Positions 9,111 to 19,511 are shown, counted from the first letter of the stretch. The stretch: DNA of 64,000 nt from Phaeobacter inhibens DSM 16374 (GCF_000473105.1 NZ_KI421498.1:1054001-1118000), one strand, 5' to 3'. A program made the numbers and translations. Notes: a model not told the origin generated them from the sequence alone.

Positions 9111-10553
9111 ATGGACCCTCTCAGCTGGACCGGGAGTCTCTCTTTTCTCACCCCTGTGTTGTTACTTGCCTTAGGCGCGCTTGCAGCCTCGGTGATGACC
9201 TGGCTCGTGCTCAGCATTGTGACCACAAGCCCTACCATGGCGGTGAACGCCCACCACAGCGCCAGCCTCGCCGCAACGCCGGATGCGCTGGCCGGTATCG
9301 CCGTGCGTTACAGTTTTCTCGCGGTGATCGGACTGATCCTCATCTACATTGTGTTTGGCATCATGTTCGGCGCCTCTGGCGGCATCGTCGGCGCCATGGC
9401 GCAGTTGCTCTTGCCTGTGTGGAGCGCATTGGTGGTGCTTTTCGCCGTCTCGATCACCTTCAAGCGGCGGCTTGGTCTCTATGGGAAACTGTTTGACAGC
9501 CCCATCGGTATGATCGGCTTTGCGCTGGTGATGTTCTGGGTTTTTACCGGCGTCCTTGGCGCAATGGATCTCATTGCACCGCATGACCCGCTGGCCCAGA
9601 TTTCCGGCCTTAAAAACAAACTGCCAGGCACCCCCCTGCCGGGTGCCGAGGCCGATGCAGGCATTGCGGCCTGGTATCTGCTTGGCGGCGACAACCTGGC
9701 GCGTGATGTGTTCAGCCGTCTGATTGATGGCGCCTGGGTGGTGGTGCAGATCGCGCCGCTGGCGACACTCTTTGCCTTTATGGTTGGGATCACGCTGGGG
9801 CTGCCTGCGGGATATTATGGCGGTCTGTGGGATACAGTGCTGTCCTTTATGGCCAACCTGATCCTGGCCTTCCCGGTGATCCTGCTGTTCTACCTGCTGG
9901 TCACACCGGAGATCATTGAAACCGGGCTGCCGCAATATATCGCCGTGGTGCTCTTTGCCTTCCCGCTGATCTTTATTGCCGTGCTGATCCATTCACGCTT
10001 TCGCACACGGCCTCAGCACAATGCAATGTGGCTGGCGCTGGTGTTGATCCCGGGCGCCATACTCTATCTGTCGCTGATCAATGAGAGCGGCTCCAAGATC
10101 ACCTTCTCGCCCATTGATCTCTTTAACGTGCCGGGCGGTATTCTGGTGGTCTTTGTCTCCGTGGTCTTTGTGAATTCACCCACTGTGTTCCGCATCGTGC
10201 GCGGCCTCACCATGGACATCAAAACCCGCGACTATGTCGCCGCCGCCCAGACCCGGGGGGAGCGCCCCTGGTACATCATGCTGTGGGAGATCTTGCCCAA
10301 CGCCCGTGGTCCGCTGATCGTCGATTTCTGCCTGCGCATCGGCTACACCACCATCCTCCTTGGAACCTTGGGCTTCTTCGGGCTGGGCCTGCCGCCGGAA
10401 AGCCCGGACTGGGGCAGCACGATCAACGATGGGCGCAAGCTGTTGTCGATCTATCTGCACCCGCCGCTGCCACCGGCGCTGGCGCTGCTGAGCCTTGTGC
10501 TCGGGCTGAACCTGCTGGCGGATGGCCTGCGCGAAGAAAGCCTGCGCGACTGA
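9111..10553 (+). CDS. ABC transporter permease, DppC/OppC type, with long N-terminal extension
   Basis: Second channel subunit. At 480 residues it is clearly longer than the ~300 usual for this class, because of extra hydrophobic segments in the first ~120 residues and more in the middle. The C-terminal half carries the EAA loop AAAQTRGERPWYIMLWEILP and the family ending LGLNLLADGLREESLRD. An AAGGAGG site precedes the ATG. The extended form is found in a subgroup of alphaproteobacterial peptide-class importers. It pairs with the upstream permease and the downstream ATPase. Confidence 0.92.
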   Translation: MDPLSWTGSLSFLTPVLLLALGALAASVMTWLVLSIVTTSPTMAVNAHHSASLAATPDALAGIAVRYSFLAVIGLILIYIVFGIMFGASGGIVGAMAQLLLPVWSALVVLFAVSITFKRRLGLYGKLFDSPIGMIGFALVMFWVFTGVLGAMDLIAPHDPLAQISGLKNKLPGTPLPGAEADAGIAAWYLLGGDNLARDVFSRLIDGAWVVVQIAPLATLFAFMVGITLGLPAGYYGGLWDTVLSFMANLILAFPVILLFYLLVTPEIIETGLPQYIAVVLFAFPLIFIAVLIHSRFRTRPQHNAMWLALVLIPGAILYLSLINESGSKITFSPIDLFNVPGGILVVFVSVVFVNSPTVFRIVRGLTMDIKTRDYVAAAQTRGERPWYIMLWEILPNARGPLIVDFCLRIGYTTILLGTLGFFGLGLPPESPDWGSTINDGRKLLSIYLHPPLPPALALLSLVLGLNLLADGLREESLRD

Positions 10554-10563
10554 TATGATCCTC

Positions 10564-10613
10564 TCCGGGGGCGCTGCCCCCGGACCCCGAGATATTTGGA
10601 GCCAGAAGATGCC
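10564..10613 (+). repeat. Interspersed intergenic element, copy 1 (hairpin plus conserved tail)
   Basis: A perfect hairpin with 9-base arms TCCGGGGGC and GCCCCCGGA and loop GCT (10564-10584) is followed by GATATTTGGAGCCAGAAGAT. A second copy of the tail lies in reverse orientation near 26464-26492. From memory, similar GGGGGC...GATATTT elements are scattered between genes in many Rhodobacterales genomes. Confidence 0.65.
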
Positions 10614-10648
10614 TCTAAGGCGTCAACCAGCCCTCCAGGGAGACCAAG

Positions 10649-12736
10649 ATGAACAAACTCGCAGAGTACGACGGCCCGATCCTGGAAATTGACAAACTGT
10701 CGATCTCCTTCTTTACCCGGCTGCGGGAAATTCCTGCGGTGATGGATTTCTCCGTCTCGGTGATGCCCGGTGAGGCGGTGGGGCTGGTCGGAGAGAGCGG
10801 CTGCGGCAAATCCACCGTGGCGCTCGGCGTGATGCAGGATCTGGGCAAGAATGGCCGCATTGTTGGCGGCTCGATCAAGTTCAAGGGCCGCGATCTTGCG
10901 GAGATGTCTGCGGAAGAGCTGCGCGACGTGCGCGGCAATGAGATCGCGATGATCTATCAGGAGCCGATGGCCTCGCTCAACCCGGCAATGAAGATCGGCA
11001 AACAGCTGATGGAAGTGCCGATGATCCATGAGGGCGTCAGCAAGGAAGAGGCCTACAGGCGCGCCCTTGAGGTGGTGACCGATGTGCGCCTGCCCGATCC
11101 CGAACGGATGCTCAATTCCTTCCCGCATCAGCTGTCCGGCGGCCAGCAGCAGCGCATCGTGATCGCCATGGCGCTGATGTCAAAACCCGCCCTCCTCATC
11201 CTGGATGAGCCGACCACCGCGCTGGATGTGACGGTAGAGGCCGCCGTGGTCGAGCTGGTAAAGGATCTGGGCAAGAAATACGGCACCTCGATGCTGTTCA
11301 TCTCCCACAACCTCGGTCTGGTGCTGGAAACCTGCGACCGCCTCTGCGTGATGTATTCCGGCGAAGCGGTGGAGCGCGGCTCCATCCATGATGTGTTTGA
11401 CGAGATGCAACACCCCTATACGCAGGCGCTGTTCCGCTCTATCCCGCTGCCGGGCGCGGATAAGAACGCCCGCCCGCTGGTGGCGATCCCCGGCAACTTC
11501 CCGCTCCCGCACGAGCGCCCGCCCGGCTGTAACTTCGGCCCGCGCTGCGATTATTTCGAGGCCGGGCGCTGCGATGCCCAGGACATCCCGATGGTGCCGG
11601 TGCAGGGCAATGACCGCCATCACACCCGCTGCCTGCGCCACGATGAAATCGACTGGGCCGCACCCATCACCGTCGGTGAGCAGAAGGAGAAACCCGAGGT
11701 TGGCGAGGTGGTGCTGAAGATCGACGAGCTGCGCAAATATTATGAGGTCTCGGCCAATGCGCTGTTTGACAGCGGCGCGCGCAAGGTGGTGAAGGCCAAT
11801 GAAACCCTGAGTTTTGAGGCCCGGGAGAGCGAGACCCTCGCCATCGTCGGCGAGAGCGGCTGCGGCAAATCCACCTTTGCCAAGGTGCTGATGGGGCTGG
11901 AGACCGCAACCGCAGGCGCCATTCAGCTGGATGGCAGGAACATCGAAGCCACCCCCATCGAACAGCGCGACACCCGCACCGTCTCCGACGTGCAGATGGT
12001 GTTTCAGAACCCGTTTGATACGCTGAACCCGTCGATGACGGTAGGCCGCCAGATCATGCGGGCGCTGGAGATCTTTGGCATCGGCGACAGCACCGCTGCG
12101 CGTAAGGCGCGCATGTTGGAACTGTTGGATCTGGTGAAACTCCCCCGCGCCTTTGCCGACCGCATGCCGCGGCAGCTGTCAGGCGGGCAGAAACAGCGCG
12201 TCGGCATTGCCCGCGCCTTTGCCGGTGGCGCCCGCATCGTGGTTGCGGATGAGCCGGTCTCGGCGCTGGATGTGTCGGTGCAGGCCGCGGTCACCGATCT
12301 GCTGATGGAAATCCAGCGCAAGGAGAAGACAACGCTCCTGTTCATCTCCCATGACCTCAGCATCGTGCGCTATCTCAGCGACCGGGTGATGGTGATGTAC
12401 CTCGGCCATGTGGTTGAGCTGGGCACCACAGATCAGGTCTTTGCCCCCCCCTATCACCCCTATACCGAGGCGCTGCTGAGCGCGGTGCCGATTGCCGATA
12501 CATCGGTTGAGAAGCGCCACATCGTGCTGGAAGGCGATATCCCGTCGGCGATGAACCCGCCGCCCGGATGCCCGTTCCAGACCCGCTGTCGCTGGAAATC
12601 CAAGGTCGCAGACGGTCTCTGCGAGAGAGAGGTTCCACCGGTGCGCACTCTGGACGGCGGTCATCAGGTGAAATGCCACCTCAGCGATTCCGATCTGACA
12701 GAAATGGAACCGGTCATAAAAATCGCCGCCGAGTGA
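10649..12736 (+). CDS. ABC transporter ATP-binding protein with two fused ATPase domains (DppD-DppF type)
   Basis: Energises the importer encoded by the three genes upstream. The 695-residue protein has two complete nucleotide-binding domains. The first has GESGCGKST (~50), LSGGQQQRIV and ILDEPTTALD; the second has GESGCGKST (~405), LSGGQKQRVG and VADEPVSALD. Each half ends with the oligopeptide-class C-terminal motif, PPGCNFGPRC and PPGCPFQTRC, with clustered cysteines. All catalytic motifs look intact. The gene is 95 bp downstream of the second permease, with the interspersed repeat between them. Confidence 0.95.
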   Translation: MNKLAEYDGPILEIDKLSISFFTRLREIPAVMDFSVSVMPGEAVGLVGESGCGKSTVALGVMQDLGKNGRIVGGSIKFKGRDLAEMSAEELRDVRGNEIAMIYQEPMASLNPAMKIGKQLMEVPMIHEGVSKEEAYRRALEVVTDVRLPDPERMLNSFPHQLSGGQQQRIVIAMALMSKPALLILDEPTTALDVTVEAAVVELVKDLGKKYGTSMLFISHNLGLVLETCDRLCVMYSGEAVERGSIHDVFDEMQHPYTQALFRSIPLPGADKNARPLVAIPGNFPLPHERPPGCNFGPRCDYFEAGRCDAQDIPMVPVQGNDRHHTRCLRHDEIDWAAPITVGEQKEKPEVGEVVLKIDELRKYYEVSANALFDSGARKVVKANETLSFEARESETLAIVGESGCGKSTFAKVLMGLETATAGAIQLDGRNIEATPIEQRDTRTVSDVQMVFQNPFDTLNPSMTVGRQIMRALEIFGIGDSTAARKARMLELLDLVKLPRAFADRMPRQLSGGQKQRVGIARAFAGGARIVVADEPVSALDVSVQAAVTDLLMEIQRKEKTTLLFISHDLSIVRYLSDRVMVMYLGHVVELGTTDQVFAPPYHPYTEALLSAVPIADTSVEKRHIVLEGDIPSAMNPPPGCPFQTRCRWKSKVADGLCEREVPPVRTLDGGHQVKCHLSDSDLTEMEPVIKIAAE

Positions 12737-12745
12737 TCGGCGGCG
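12724..12745 (+). terminator. Possible terminator overlapping the stop of the ATPase gene
   Basis: Nine-base perfect arms CGCCGCCGA and TCGGCGGCG with a GTGA loop, but only a weak T content after the stem (CTGCTTG). It may end the ABC operon. Confidence 0.4.
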
Positions 12746-12782
12746 CTGCTTGACCTGTCCTGAACCGGGGCGGTTGGCCGGG

Positions 12783-13157
12783 TTATCCCAGCAGCAGCAT
12801 CACGATGATCAGCAGGTTCATCGACGCAAACTGCATCAGGCGCGGCATGTCATGACGGCGCAGAATGGCATAGGCTGCCAGCGCCAGTGACAAGCCCGCT
12901 CCAGCAAGAGACGCGCCACCAATCAGCAGGCCGGTCAGGCCGGTATTCGGCCCCCAGGGCGCACCGGGCGTGTAGATCCCCTTGAGACCAACACCGATCA
13001 GAATACCCAAAATGGCGCCCGCCAGGGTGAATTCCACCCCACGCACCGCCAGCGGAGGACGGTCGGCCATCACACTGTCAACGATCTGTGGCGACGGCCC
13101 GGACTGGGGCTGCCACTGCATCTGGGTAAGACGTTCGTCAAAGCGTTTGAAAGACAC
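12783..13157 (-). CDS. Small integral membrane protein, function unknown
   Basis: I do not recognise the family. The 124-residue form starts at a GTG giving VSFKRFDERLTQMQWQPQSG; it has an AGAGGA site 8 bp upstream. A longer in-frame start at 13196 exists but has no better site. Residues ~30-50, 70-95 and 105-124 are hydrophobic, giving three predicted membrane helices, with a soluble ~30-residue N-terminus. It is convergent with the ABC operon and has no operon partner. Confidence 0.6.
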   Translation of the reverse strand: MSFKRFDERLTQMQWQPQSGPSPQIVDSVMADRPPLAVRGVEFTLAGAILGILIGVGLKGIYTPGAPWGPNTGLTGLLIGGASLAGAGLSLALAAYAILRRHDMPRLMQFASMNLLIIVMLLLG

Positions 13158-13452
13158 CGGGATATTCCTCTTCTGAAGCTTCAGAATAGTTGCCAAGAGA
13201 TTAAGGCAACTTTCTGGCAGACAGACGGAGTTAACGCGGCATTAAGGAAGATTATCAGCAGATTAACGCCGATCCCCGGCCCAATCGGCAATGCGCTGCC
13301 GAAACAACGGCAAAAGATTAGGGGTAATCAGAAAAAACGCCCGCCACATCAGGCCGTTTTCAACTCAGATCGCTTCGCAAGGATCATATTCCACGCGCCA
13401 CTCCCACCCGACACCGATGGGCGTGTTTCCGCGACCGTCTGGCAGGCAGGTA

Positions 13453-14037
13453 TCAGCTGCCCCAGATCTTCTTCACGTAATTCTGGGTTTCGCGGTAGGG
13501 CGGCACGCCGCCATGTTTGCGCACCGCCTCAGGGCCTGCGTTATACGCCGCCAGCGCCAGACGCCAGGAGCCGAACTTGCGGTATTGTCGCGCCAGATAG
13601 CGCGCACCACCGTCCAGATTCTGCTTCGGATCGCTGGCATCTACCCCCAGAGCCTTCGCTGTGGCGGGCATCAGCTGCGCCAGCCCCAACGCCCCCTTGT
13701 GGGATTTTGCAGTCGGGTTCCAGCCGCTCTCCTGCTGCACCAGTCGCAGGAACAGATCCTCGGGCACGCCATGTTTCTGCGCCGCTGCCCGCGCGACGTT
13801 CAGATATTTTCCACGGTATTTGCCACTATACGGGAGGCTGCCGTATTTCGACGGCGTGTGAATGGTCGGCGGCTGCAGGCGGATCGAATTCTTGTACTGC
13901 CCAGACGCACGTTCATCCAGCACCCGCGCCTGCGAGGCGAACAGCTTGCGCTGGCTCTTTGTGCTGAACATATCTGCCGTTGCAATCTGACCCGACAGAA
14001 CCCCGGTCACCGCAACCCCCACCAACAGTTTACGCAT
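13453..14037 (-). CDS. Lytic transglycosylase (SLT domain), exported
   Basis: Periplasmic muramidase that cleaves peptidoglycan with 1,6-anhydro product formation. The 194-residue protein starts with a signal-like [20 protein letters not shown]. The catalytic domain covers about residues 78-190 and contains the catalytic Glu in [10 protein letters not shown] (~103), [22 protein letters not shown] and [13 protein letters not shown], all in SLT family 1 order. I placed the start at MRKLL because it directly precedes the signal segment. It is a compact member with no other domain. Confidence 0.92.
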   Translation of the reverse strand: MRKLLVGVAVTGVLSGQIATADMFSTKSQRKLFASQARVLDERASGQYKNSIRLQPPTIHTPSKYGSLPYSGKYRGKYLNVARAAAQKHGVPEDLFLRLVQQESGWNPTAKSHKGALGLAQLMPATAKALGVDASDPKQNLDGGARYLARQYRKFGSWRLALAAYNAGPEAVRKHGGVPPYRETQNYVKKIWGS

Positions 14038-14381
14038 TAAAAACGCCTTGCCCCGTCCCCGGTTTCCCTGTCCTTGATTGCGCGAAACTATAGCCGGATT
14101 GACTAAAAAGAAAAGCACCTTCGCATATTCCCGTCAGCCAGCGCCCTGCCCCCGCTGCGCGCCTGCGCAAAATCTGTGGATGACCCCAGATATCGGGGCC
14201 AGCCGACTTTCATGTGGCGACCTTGGGCGGTACTGTGGCCGCCAACCCGGCGCGACCAGATTCGGACCGGACAGATTTCATACCCCGACGGGGCCGCAGA
14301 AACCGCTGAGCTGGAGGGGTAGACCACCCGGCTTCTGCGGATTTTCGCGCCTCCGAACGACCAGACCAAGAGGACAGACCC
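14038..14381. other. Divergent intergenic region between the transglycosylase and ssb
   Basis: About 340 bp with no supported gene. It must hold the promoters of both flanking genes. I looked for an alphaproteobacterial LexA box (GTTC-N7-GTTC or GAAC-N7-GAAC) before ssb and did not find one. Confidence 0.4.
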
Positions 14382-14918
14382 ATGGCAGGCTCAGTCAACA
14401 AAGTAATCCTGATCGGCAACCTCGGCCGTGATCCCGAAGTGCGCAGTTTCCAGAACGGCGGCAAGGTCTGCAACCTGCGGATCGCCACCTCCGAGACCTG
14501 GAAAGACCGCAACACCGGCGAGCGGCGCGAAAAAACCGAATGGCATTCGGTCGCGATCTTCTCCGAAGGTCTGGTGCGCGTGGCAGAACAATATCTGCGC
14601 AAAGGCTCCAAGGTCTATATTGAGGGCCAGTTGCAAACTCGTAAATGGCAGGACCAGAGCGGCCAGGACCGCTATTCAACCGAAGTCGTGCTACAGGGCA
14701 TCGGCGGGACGCTGACCATGCTCGATGGCCGCAATGAAGGTGGTCAGGGCGGCGGCCAGGGCGGCGGCAGCTACGGTGGTGGCAGCGGCGGCGGCTATGG
14801 TGGTGGCGGTGGTGGCTACGACAGCGGTCAGGGTGGCGGCAATCAGGGCGGTGGCTTTGGCGGCGGCAGCCAGGGCGGCGCCTCGCACAACATCGACGAT
14901 GACGAAATTCCGTTCTAA
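14382..14918 (+). CDS. ssb: Single-stranded DNA-binding protein
   Basis: Tetrameric ssDNA-binding protein for replication and repair. The 178-residue protein has an OB fold in residues 1-110 beginning [20 protein letters not shown], including WHSVAIF and [21 protein letters not shown] long Gly/Gln/Tyr-rich linker (about residues 117-165) follows, then the acidic partner-binding tip DDDEIPF. The tail is intact. The gene stands alone and is closed by a strong terminator. Confidence 0.97.
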   Translation: MAGSVNKVILIGNLGRDPEVRSFQNGGKVCNLRIATSETWKDRNTGERREKTEWHSVAIFSEGLVRVAEQYLRKGSKVYIEGQLQTRKWQDQSGQDRYSTEVVLQGIGGTLTMLDGRNEGGQGGGQGGGSYGGGSGGGYGGGGGGYDSGQGGGNQGGGFGGGSQGGASHNIDDDEIPF

Positions 14919-14971
14919 AGACGAATCACACATCCGCCAGGGCGAAGACCCCTTGGCGAATACACGTATAG

Positions 14972-15004
14972 TGTGCAGATCCAGACCGGATCTGCACATT
15001 TTTT
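14972..15004 (+). terminator. Rho-independent terminator of ssb
   Basis: Eleven-base perfect arms TGTGCAGATCC and GGATCTGCACA, loop AGACC, followed by six T. Confidence 0.92.
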
Positions 15005-15189
15005 ACAATTACTCTGAGTTCTCATAGGGATAGCCCCAGAGATTTCAACAAGGTCACCCGCCTTTAAAATATGGGTCTTTTGAATGCATCTTCTATTTGA
15101 ATCGCTCACGCGCGCTGCAAATACACATTCTATTAGCATCTCAAACTTAGCGTTTTGTGGAGTAATAACGTTACGCCGGAGCGCCGAGT

Positions 15190-17397
15190 ATGATCACCCG
15201 CCTGTTACAGCATATGTCCATCCGGACCAAAATCCTGACTCTTGTCGGAATTCCCCTTCTGATTATCATCGGGATGTCCGGAGCGGTGTTATATACGCTG
15301 AACAAACGCGCCAGCTTTGACACCACGCTGACGCAGGACATCATGATCACTGCAGAGGAACTCGTCCACAATCTGCAGCTCGAACGTGGCATGTCCTCGG
15401 CGTTTCTGACCGGTGATGCGTCTGCCATCCCGCAGGCCTTGACCGATCAGCGACAAAAAGCACAGGATCTGCGCATCCATATGCTTGAGGTGATGGAAAA
15501 CGCAGATCTGTCACAACTGCATGAAAACACCCGAATCTTCGTCGAACTGGCCCATGATGAGCTGGAAGCCTTGGATGACATCCGCATTCAGGTAAAAAAC
15601 CGTAGCATCAGCGCACCCGAAATGATCGATTTCTACACCGATCTGAACATCCATCTGCTGGAAACCGCACTGGCGTTCGAAGTGCTCGTCCCCAATACTG
15701 AGCTGGCAGAACGCGCGATGGCCTTCACCTATTTTCAGATGGCCAAGGATGCCTACGGTATTCAACGCACAATCGGCGCCGAAGGGTTTGCAAAGGGTTG
15801 GAGCGACAGCCTGCGCACCCGCATGACCATATCATATTTGCAGTCAAAAGAGAGAATGCGCGTGTTCCACGAGCTCTCGGACAGCAAGAGCGTACATCTC
15901 TTCGATGAACGCGCCGAGGGTGAGATCTATCAGGCCTTTGCCAAAATTCGCGCGGATGTCTTCGCCAATGTCCCGCCTGAGAACGTAACTTCGGAGCAGT
16001 GGCTCAAGATTGCCACCGGCGCGTTCACCGTCGTCAAAGACGTCGAGACCCAGATCCGCGATGAGCTCATAGCCGATTTCCAGGCCTTCGACGCTTTTAA
16101 CAAAAACGCCTTCTACCAGACGCTGACCGGCCTATCCGTGGTTCTCGTACTGATCAGCCTTGCCGCGTTGCTCATTGCCCGCGACATTGCAGGCGGTGTA
16201 CGGATGGTGACCACCGGCCTGGAGCAGATCACCTCCGGTGATCTGGATGTCACCATCTCCGGAAAATCCCGCAAGGATGAGATCGGCAATATCGCGCGGC
16301 AGGCGGAAACCCTGCGCGGGCACGCCGTGGAAAAACGCGCAGCCGACGATCAGCTTGATCGCGCCATGGAGGAGCAGAAACAGGTCTCCAACGCGATTGC
16401 AGAGGCGCTGCGTCAGCTCAGCCACAAGGTGCTGGTCTACCGGCTGGACGATGAATTCCCCGAGGATTTCAAAGGCTTGCGGATGGATTTCAACGATCTG
16501 GCTCAATCGCTGCAGGACGCTATGGACACCGTGCGCAGCGCCGCCTTGTCCGTGGGGGATGACAGCCAGACGATTGCCGCCAATATGGATGACCTGTCCC
16601 GCCGGACGGAATCGCAGGCCGCCGCGCTGGAACGCTCCACCCATGCGATGAACGAGATCACCACCAGCGTCGGTGAATCCGCCCGCAACGCCAAGGACGC
16701 CGAAACCATCGCAGGCACCACTCAGGACAAGGTCAACGATTGCGAAGAGATCGTGCAGAAAACAGTGACCGCGATGGAGGAGATCCGTACCTCCTCGGAT
16801 GAGATTTCCCAGATCACCAAGGTGATTGAGGATATCGCCTTCCAGACCAACCTCCTGGCCCTCAACGCCGGGGTTGAGGCCGCCCGCGCCGGGGAGGCCG
16901 GGCGTGGCTTTGCCGTTGTCGCCAGCGAGGTGCAGCGCCTGGCGCAACGCTGCTCAGATGCGGTGTCGCAGATCGACGAGATCACCGCCCGCAGTTCGTC
17001 TCAGGTCAACACCGGCTCCACCCTTGTTGGCTCTGCCGGAACGGCGATGGCCGATGTCAGCACGCAGGTGAGCGCGATTTCCGAGCTGATCGTCTCCATC
17101 GCCAGGGGGTTGGATGCGCAGTCCTCACAGTTGAACGAAGTCAATCACGCCGTCGGCGAGATGGAGCAGATGACCCAGACAAACGCTGCCATGACCGAAG
17201 AAACCACCGCGTCCGCCACGCAGCTGTTCCAGCAGGCGCGCGAGCTGAACACCATGATCGGTGCCTTCCAGCTGGACGGCCCTGCCACCTCCTCGACACC
17301 GGAAGAGCTGGCAAGCGATGCTGAAATGGCCGCACAGATGGCTGGCACCCACGACGACACCTTCGATGATCCGGACGACGAATCCTGGGTGGCGTAA
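15190..17397 (+). CDS. Methyl-accepting chemotaxis protein with NIT sensor domain
   Basis: Transmembrane chemoreceptor. The 735-residue protein has a first membrane helix at about 13-36 ([20 protein letters not shown]) and a periplasmic region to ~300 that begins [19 protein letters not shown], the start of a nitrate/nitrite-sensing (NIT) type domain. A second helix at about 305-330 and a HAMP region follow. The signalling domain has the hairpin tip [20 protein letters not shown] and [17 protein letters not shown]. No CheR-binding NWETF-like pentapeptide is seen; the C-terminus is acidic and ends DDESWVA. The ligand is inferred only from the domain type. Confidence 0.9.
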   Translation: MITRLLQHMSIRTKILTLVGIPLLIIIGMSGAVLYTLNKRASFDTTLTQDIMITAEELVHNLQLERGMSSAFLTGDASAIPQALTDQRQKAQDLRIHMLEVMENADLSQLHENTRIFVELAHDELEALDDIRIQVKNRSISAPEMIDFYTDLNIHLLETALAFEVLVPNTELAERAMAFTYFQMAKDAYGIQRTIGAEGFAKGWSDSLRTRMTISYLQSKERMRVFHELSDSKSVHLFDERAEGEIYQAFAKIRADVFANVPPENVTSEQWLKIATGAFTVVKDVETQIRDELIADFQAFDAFNKNAFYQTLTGLSVVLVLISLAALLIARDIAGGVRMVTTGLEQITSGDLDVTISGKSRKDEIGNIARQAETLRGHAVEKRAADDQLDRAMEEQKQVSNAIAEALRQLSHKVLVYRLDDEFPEDFKGLRMDFNDLAQSLQDAMDTVRSAALSVGDDSQTIAANMDDLSRRTESQAAALERSTHAMNEITTSVGESARNAKDAETIAGTTQDKVNDCEEIVQKTVTAMEEIRTSSDEISQITKVIEDIAFQTNLLALNAGVEAARAGEAGRGFAVVASEVQRLAQRCSDAVSQIDEITARSSSQVNTGSTLVGSAGTAMADVSTQVSAISELIVSIARGLDAQSSQLNEVNHAVGEMEQMTQTNAAMTEETTASATQLFQQARELNTMIGAFQLDGPATSSTPEELASDAEMAAQMAGTHDDTFDDPDDESWVA

Positions 17398-17428
17398 CCG
17401 CCCCCTTACCTCGACCACGCTAAACGAC

Positions 17429-17455
17429 ACAGCCCCCGCGTTCTGCGGGGGCTGT
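17429..17455. terminator. Terminator-like hairpin between convergent MCP and aroB genes
   Basis: Eleven-base perfect arms ACAGCCCCCGC and GCGGGGGCTGT with loop GTTCT. No long U-run on either side, but the very stable stem lies just after the MCP stop. Confidence 0.75.
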
Positions 17456-17549
17456 TGTCCATTCAGAGGCTTCAACTGCGCGCCGTAACAAAGGCACGCA
17501 AGCAAATCTTCGCCCCGTCGTTCCTCTCGAAATTGCCGAGGAGACGCTG

Positions 17550-18677
17550 TCAGCTCTGTGCCAATGCGTCCCGCAGCACATCCAGCACCGCCGCCTGCGG
17601 CACATCCCCGGTAACGAAGGCCTGACCGATCCCCCGCGCGAGGATAAAGCGCAGCTGACCGTCGACCACTTTCTTGTCCTGACCCATCAGCGCCAGCAGC
17701 GCCTCGGCATCCGGCAGTTCGCCCGGGATATCGGCGAGGTCGGTCTTCATGCCCATCGCCTTCAGATGCGCCCGCACCCGGCTCGGATCTTCCTGGCTGC
17801 ACAGACCCAGCCGCGCCGACAGCTCAAACGCCAGCGCACAGCCGATCGCAACCCCCTCGCCATGCAGCAGCCGGTCGCCATAGCCGGTTGCCGCCTCCAG
17901 CGCATGACAGAAGGTATGACCAAGGTTCAGGAGCGCGCGATCCCCCTGCTCGGTCTCATCGCGCACGACGATATCGGCCTTCATCTGCACCGAGCGTGTT
18001 ACCGCCTCGACCCGTGCGGCCATATCGCCCGCTGCAAGCGCCGGGCCCTGCGCCTCCAGCCATTCAAAGAACTCCGCATCGCCAAGAAGCCCGTATTTCA
18101 CCACCTCACCGTAGCCAGCCAGAAAATCGCGCGGGGTCAGCGTGCCCAGCAGCGCGGTGTCCGCCAGCACCAGCGAAGGCTGGTGAAAGGCGCCGATCAG
18201 GTTCTTGCCCTGCGGCGCATTGATGCCGGTTTTACCACCCACGGAACTGTCCACCTGCGCCAGCAGCGACGTCGGGATCTGCACAAACCGCACCCCGCGC
18301 CGCAAAACCGCCGCCGCAAAGCCTGCAAGATCGCCAATCACACCACCGCCAAAGGCGATGACAATGTCGCCGCGCTCCACTTTCTGCTCCAGCAGCCATT
18401 CCACCGCGCGGCTGAACTGTGGCCAGGCCTTGGTGCTTTCTCCCGGCGGCAGCGCCAGTGCATCCATCTCGATCCCGGCACTCGCCAGACCTGCGCGCAA
18501 CCCCTCAAGGTGATGCGCCGCCACGGTTTCATCTGTCAGAACCGCCACCTTCGGACGGCGCAGCATCGGCGCCAGACGCGCCCCCGCATCCGCCAGCAGA
18601 TCCGGCCCGATCACCACATCATATGCGCGCTCTCCCAGCGCCACATGCACGCTGCGTTCCAGCATTGCCTGCTCCAT
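17550..18677 (-). CDS. aroB: 3-dehydroquinate synthase
   Basis: Cytoplasmic NAD- and metal-dependent enzyme, second step of the shikimate pathway (DAHP to 3-dehydroquinate). The 375-residue protein contains FGGGVIGDLAGFAAAVLRRG, IPTSLLAQVDSSVGGKTGIN and LLNLGHTFCHALE, which include NAD-binding and metal-ligand residues. I used MEQAMLERSVHVAL as the start because it lies 13 bp after aroK; a longer frame runs into aroK. The aroK-aroB pair is the standard arrangement and indicates one transcript. Confidence 0.96.
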   Translation of the reverse strand: MEQAMLERSVHVALGERAYDVVIGPDLLADAGARLAPMLRRPKVAVLTDETVAAHHLEGLRAGLASAGIEMDALALPPGESTKAWPQFSRAVEWLLEQKVERGDIVIAFGGGVIGDLAGFAAAVLRRGVRFVQIPTSLLAQVDSSVGGKTGINAPQGKNLIGAFHQPSLVLADTALLGTLTPRDFLAGYGEVVKYGLLGDAEFFEWLEAQGPALAAGDMAARVEAVTRSVQMKADIVVRDETEQGDRALLNLGHTFCHALEAATGYGDRLLHGEGVAIGCALAFELSARLGLCSQEDPSRVRAHLKAMGMKTDLADIPGELPDAEALLALMGQDKKVVDGQLRFILARGIGQAFVTGDVPQAAVLDVLRDALAQS

Positions 18678-18690
18678 CACACCCACTCCG

Positions 18691-19281
18691 TCACACCCAC
18701 TCAAGCACATCCGGGCGGGCGCGCAGCGCCTCGACAACCCGGTTCACCATTTCGTCAATCGACGCCTGCCCGTCCGACACCACCGTCAGATCCGCCTGCG
18801 CGTAATACGGCACCCGGTCATGATAGAGCGCCGACAGCGTCGCATGGGGGTCCTCGGTGCGCAGCAGCGGCCGGGTGTCGCGATGTTTCACCCGGTTCCA
18901 CAGCACCTCAAGGTCCGCATTCAGCCAGATCGCCACCCCGCGCTCCGAGATGATCTGACGGTTTTCCTCCGCCAGAAATGCGCCGCCGCCGGTGGACAGT
19001 ACGCCGCGTTCCTCATCCAGCAGCCGCCGGATCACCTGACGCTCCTTCTTTCGAAAGAACGGCTCGCCATCGCGGGCAAAGATTTCGGGGATCGTGCGGT
19101 TGGCCGCAGCCTCGATTTCATGGTCACTGTCCAGAAACGGGGCCTGCAGACGGGCCGCCAGGGCACGGCCCACCGCCGTCTTCCCTGCCCCCATCATGCC
19201 CACCATCACGATGGTTTTTTTCAGCGCACCGGGCACCCGGCGGTCACCCGCGCCACTGAGTGTTTGCTCTTTTTCGCTCAT
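18691..19281 (-). CDS. aroK: Shikimate kinase
   Basis: Phosphorylates shikimate at O3 with ATP. The 196-residue protein has the P-loop GMMGAGKTAVGRALAARL at about 28-45, the shikimate-binding DSDHEIE, and FFRKKERQVIRRLLDEE followed by LSTGGGAFL. Its ~20-residue N-terminus before the first strand is longer than in E. coli AroK. It precedes aroB by 13 bp. Confidence 0.95.
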   Translation of the reverse strand: MSEKEQTLSGAGDRRVPGALKKTIVMVGMMGAGKTAVGRALAARLQAPFLDSDHEIEAAANRTIPEIFARDGEPFFRKKERQVIRRLLDEERGVLSTGGGAFLAEENRQIISERGVAIWLNADLEVLWNRVKHRDTRPLLRTEDPHATLSALYHDRVPYYAQADLTVVSDGQASIDEMVNRVVEALRARPDVLEWV

Positions 19282-19361
19282 TCTTCAGTGAATGACGTGA
19301 TATTGCTAAAAAGGCCATATATAACTTGCACAAAAGCCAAAGAAGCAGTGAGCGGACACCC

Positions 19362-19511
19362 ATGGGGCGATTGATCAAATACTTCCTTTATTTAGTTGTT
19401 CTGGCAGCGATCGGTCTGGTGATCTATGCCTATGTGGGACCGTGGTTCGGGGCGGATTTCGACGCCCCCACCGCAGAGGTCCGCAAACCGGTGGTTCTGA
19501 ATGCCGACTAG
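19362..19511 (+). CDS. Small single-pass membrane protein, function unknown
   Basis: A 49-residue protein, MGRLIKYFLYLVVLAAIGLV and onward, with one membrane helix at about 5-25 and a short polar tail ending EVRKPVVLNAD. I chose the inner ATG because the helix begins right after it. Its end overlaps the start of the next gene by 11 bp, which suggests translational coupling and a shared role in the envelope. It is divergent from aroK. Confidence 0.7.
   Translation: MGRLIKYFLYLVVLAAIGLVIYAYVGPWFGADFDAPTAEVRKPVVLNAD

Noticed and set aside
9171-9992. 273-codon minus-strand frame opposite the second permease
   Set aside because: His/Gln/Asp-rich composition is a shadow of hydrophobic codons of the permease.
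14038-14381. LexA (SOS) box before ssb
   Set aside because: Neither GTTC-N7-GTTC nor GAAC-N7-GAAC was found in the region.
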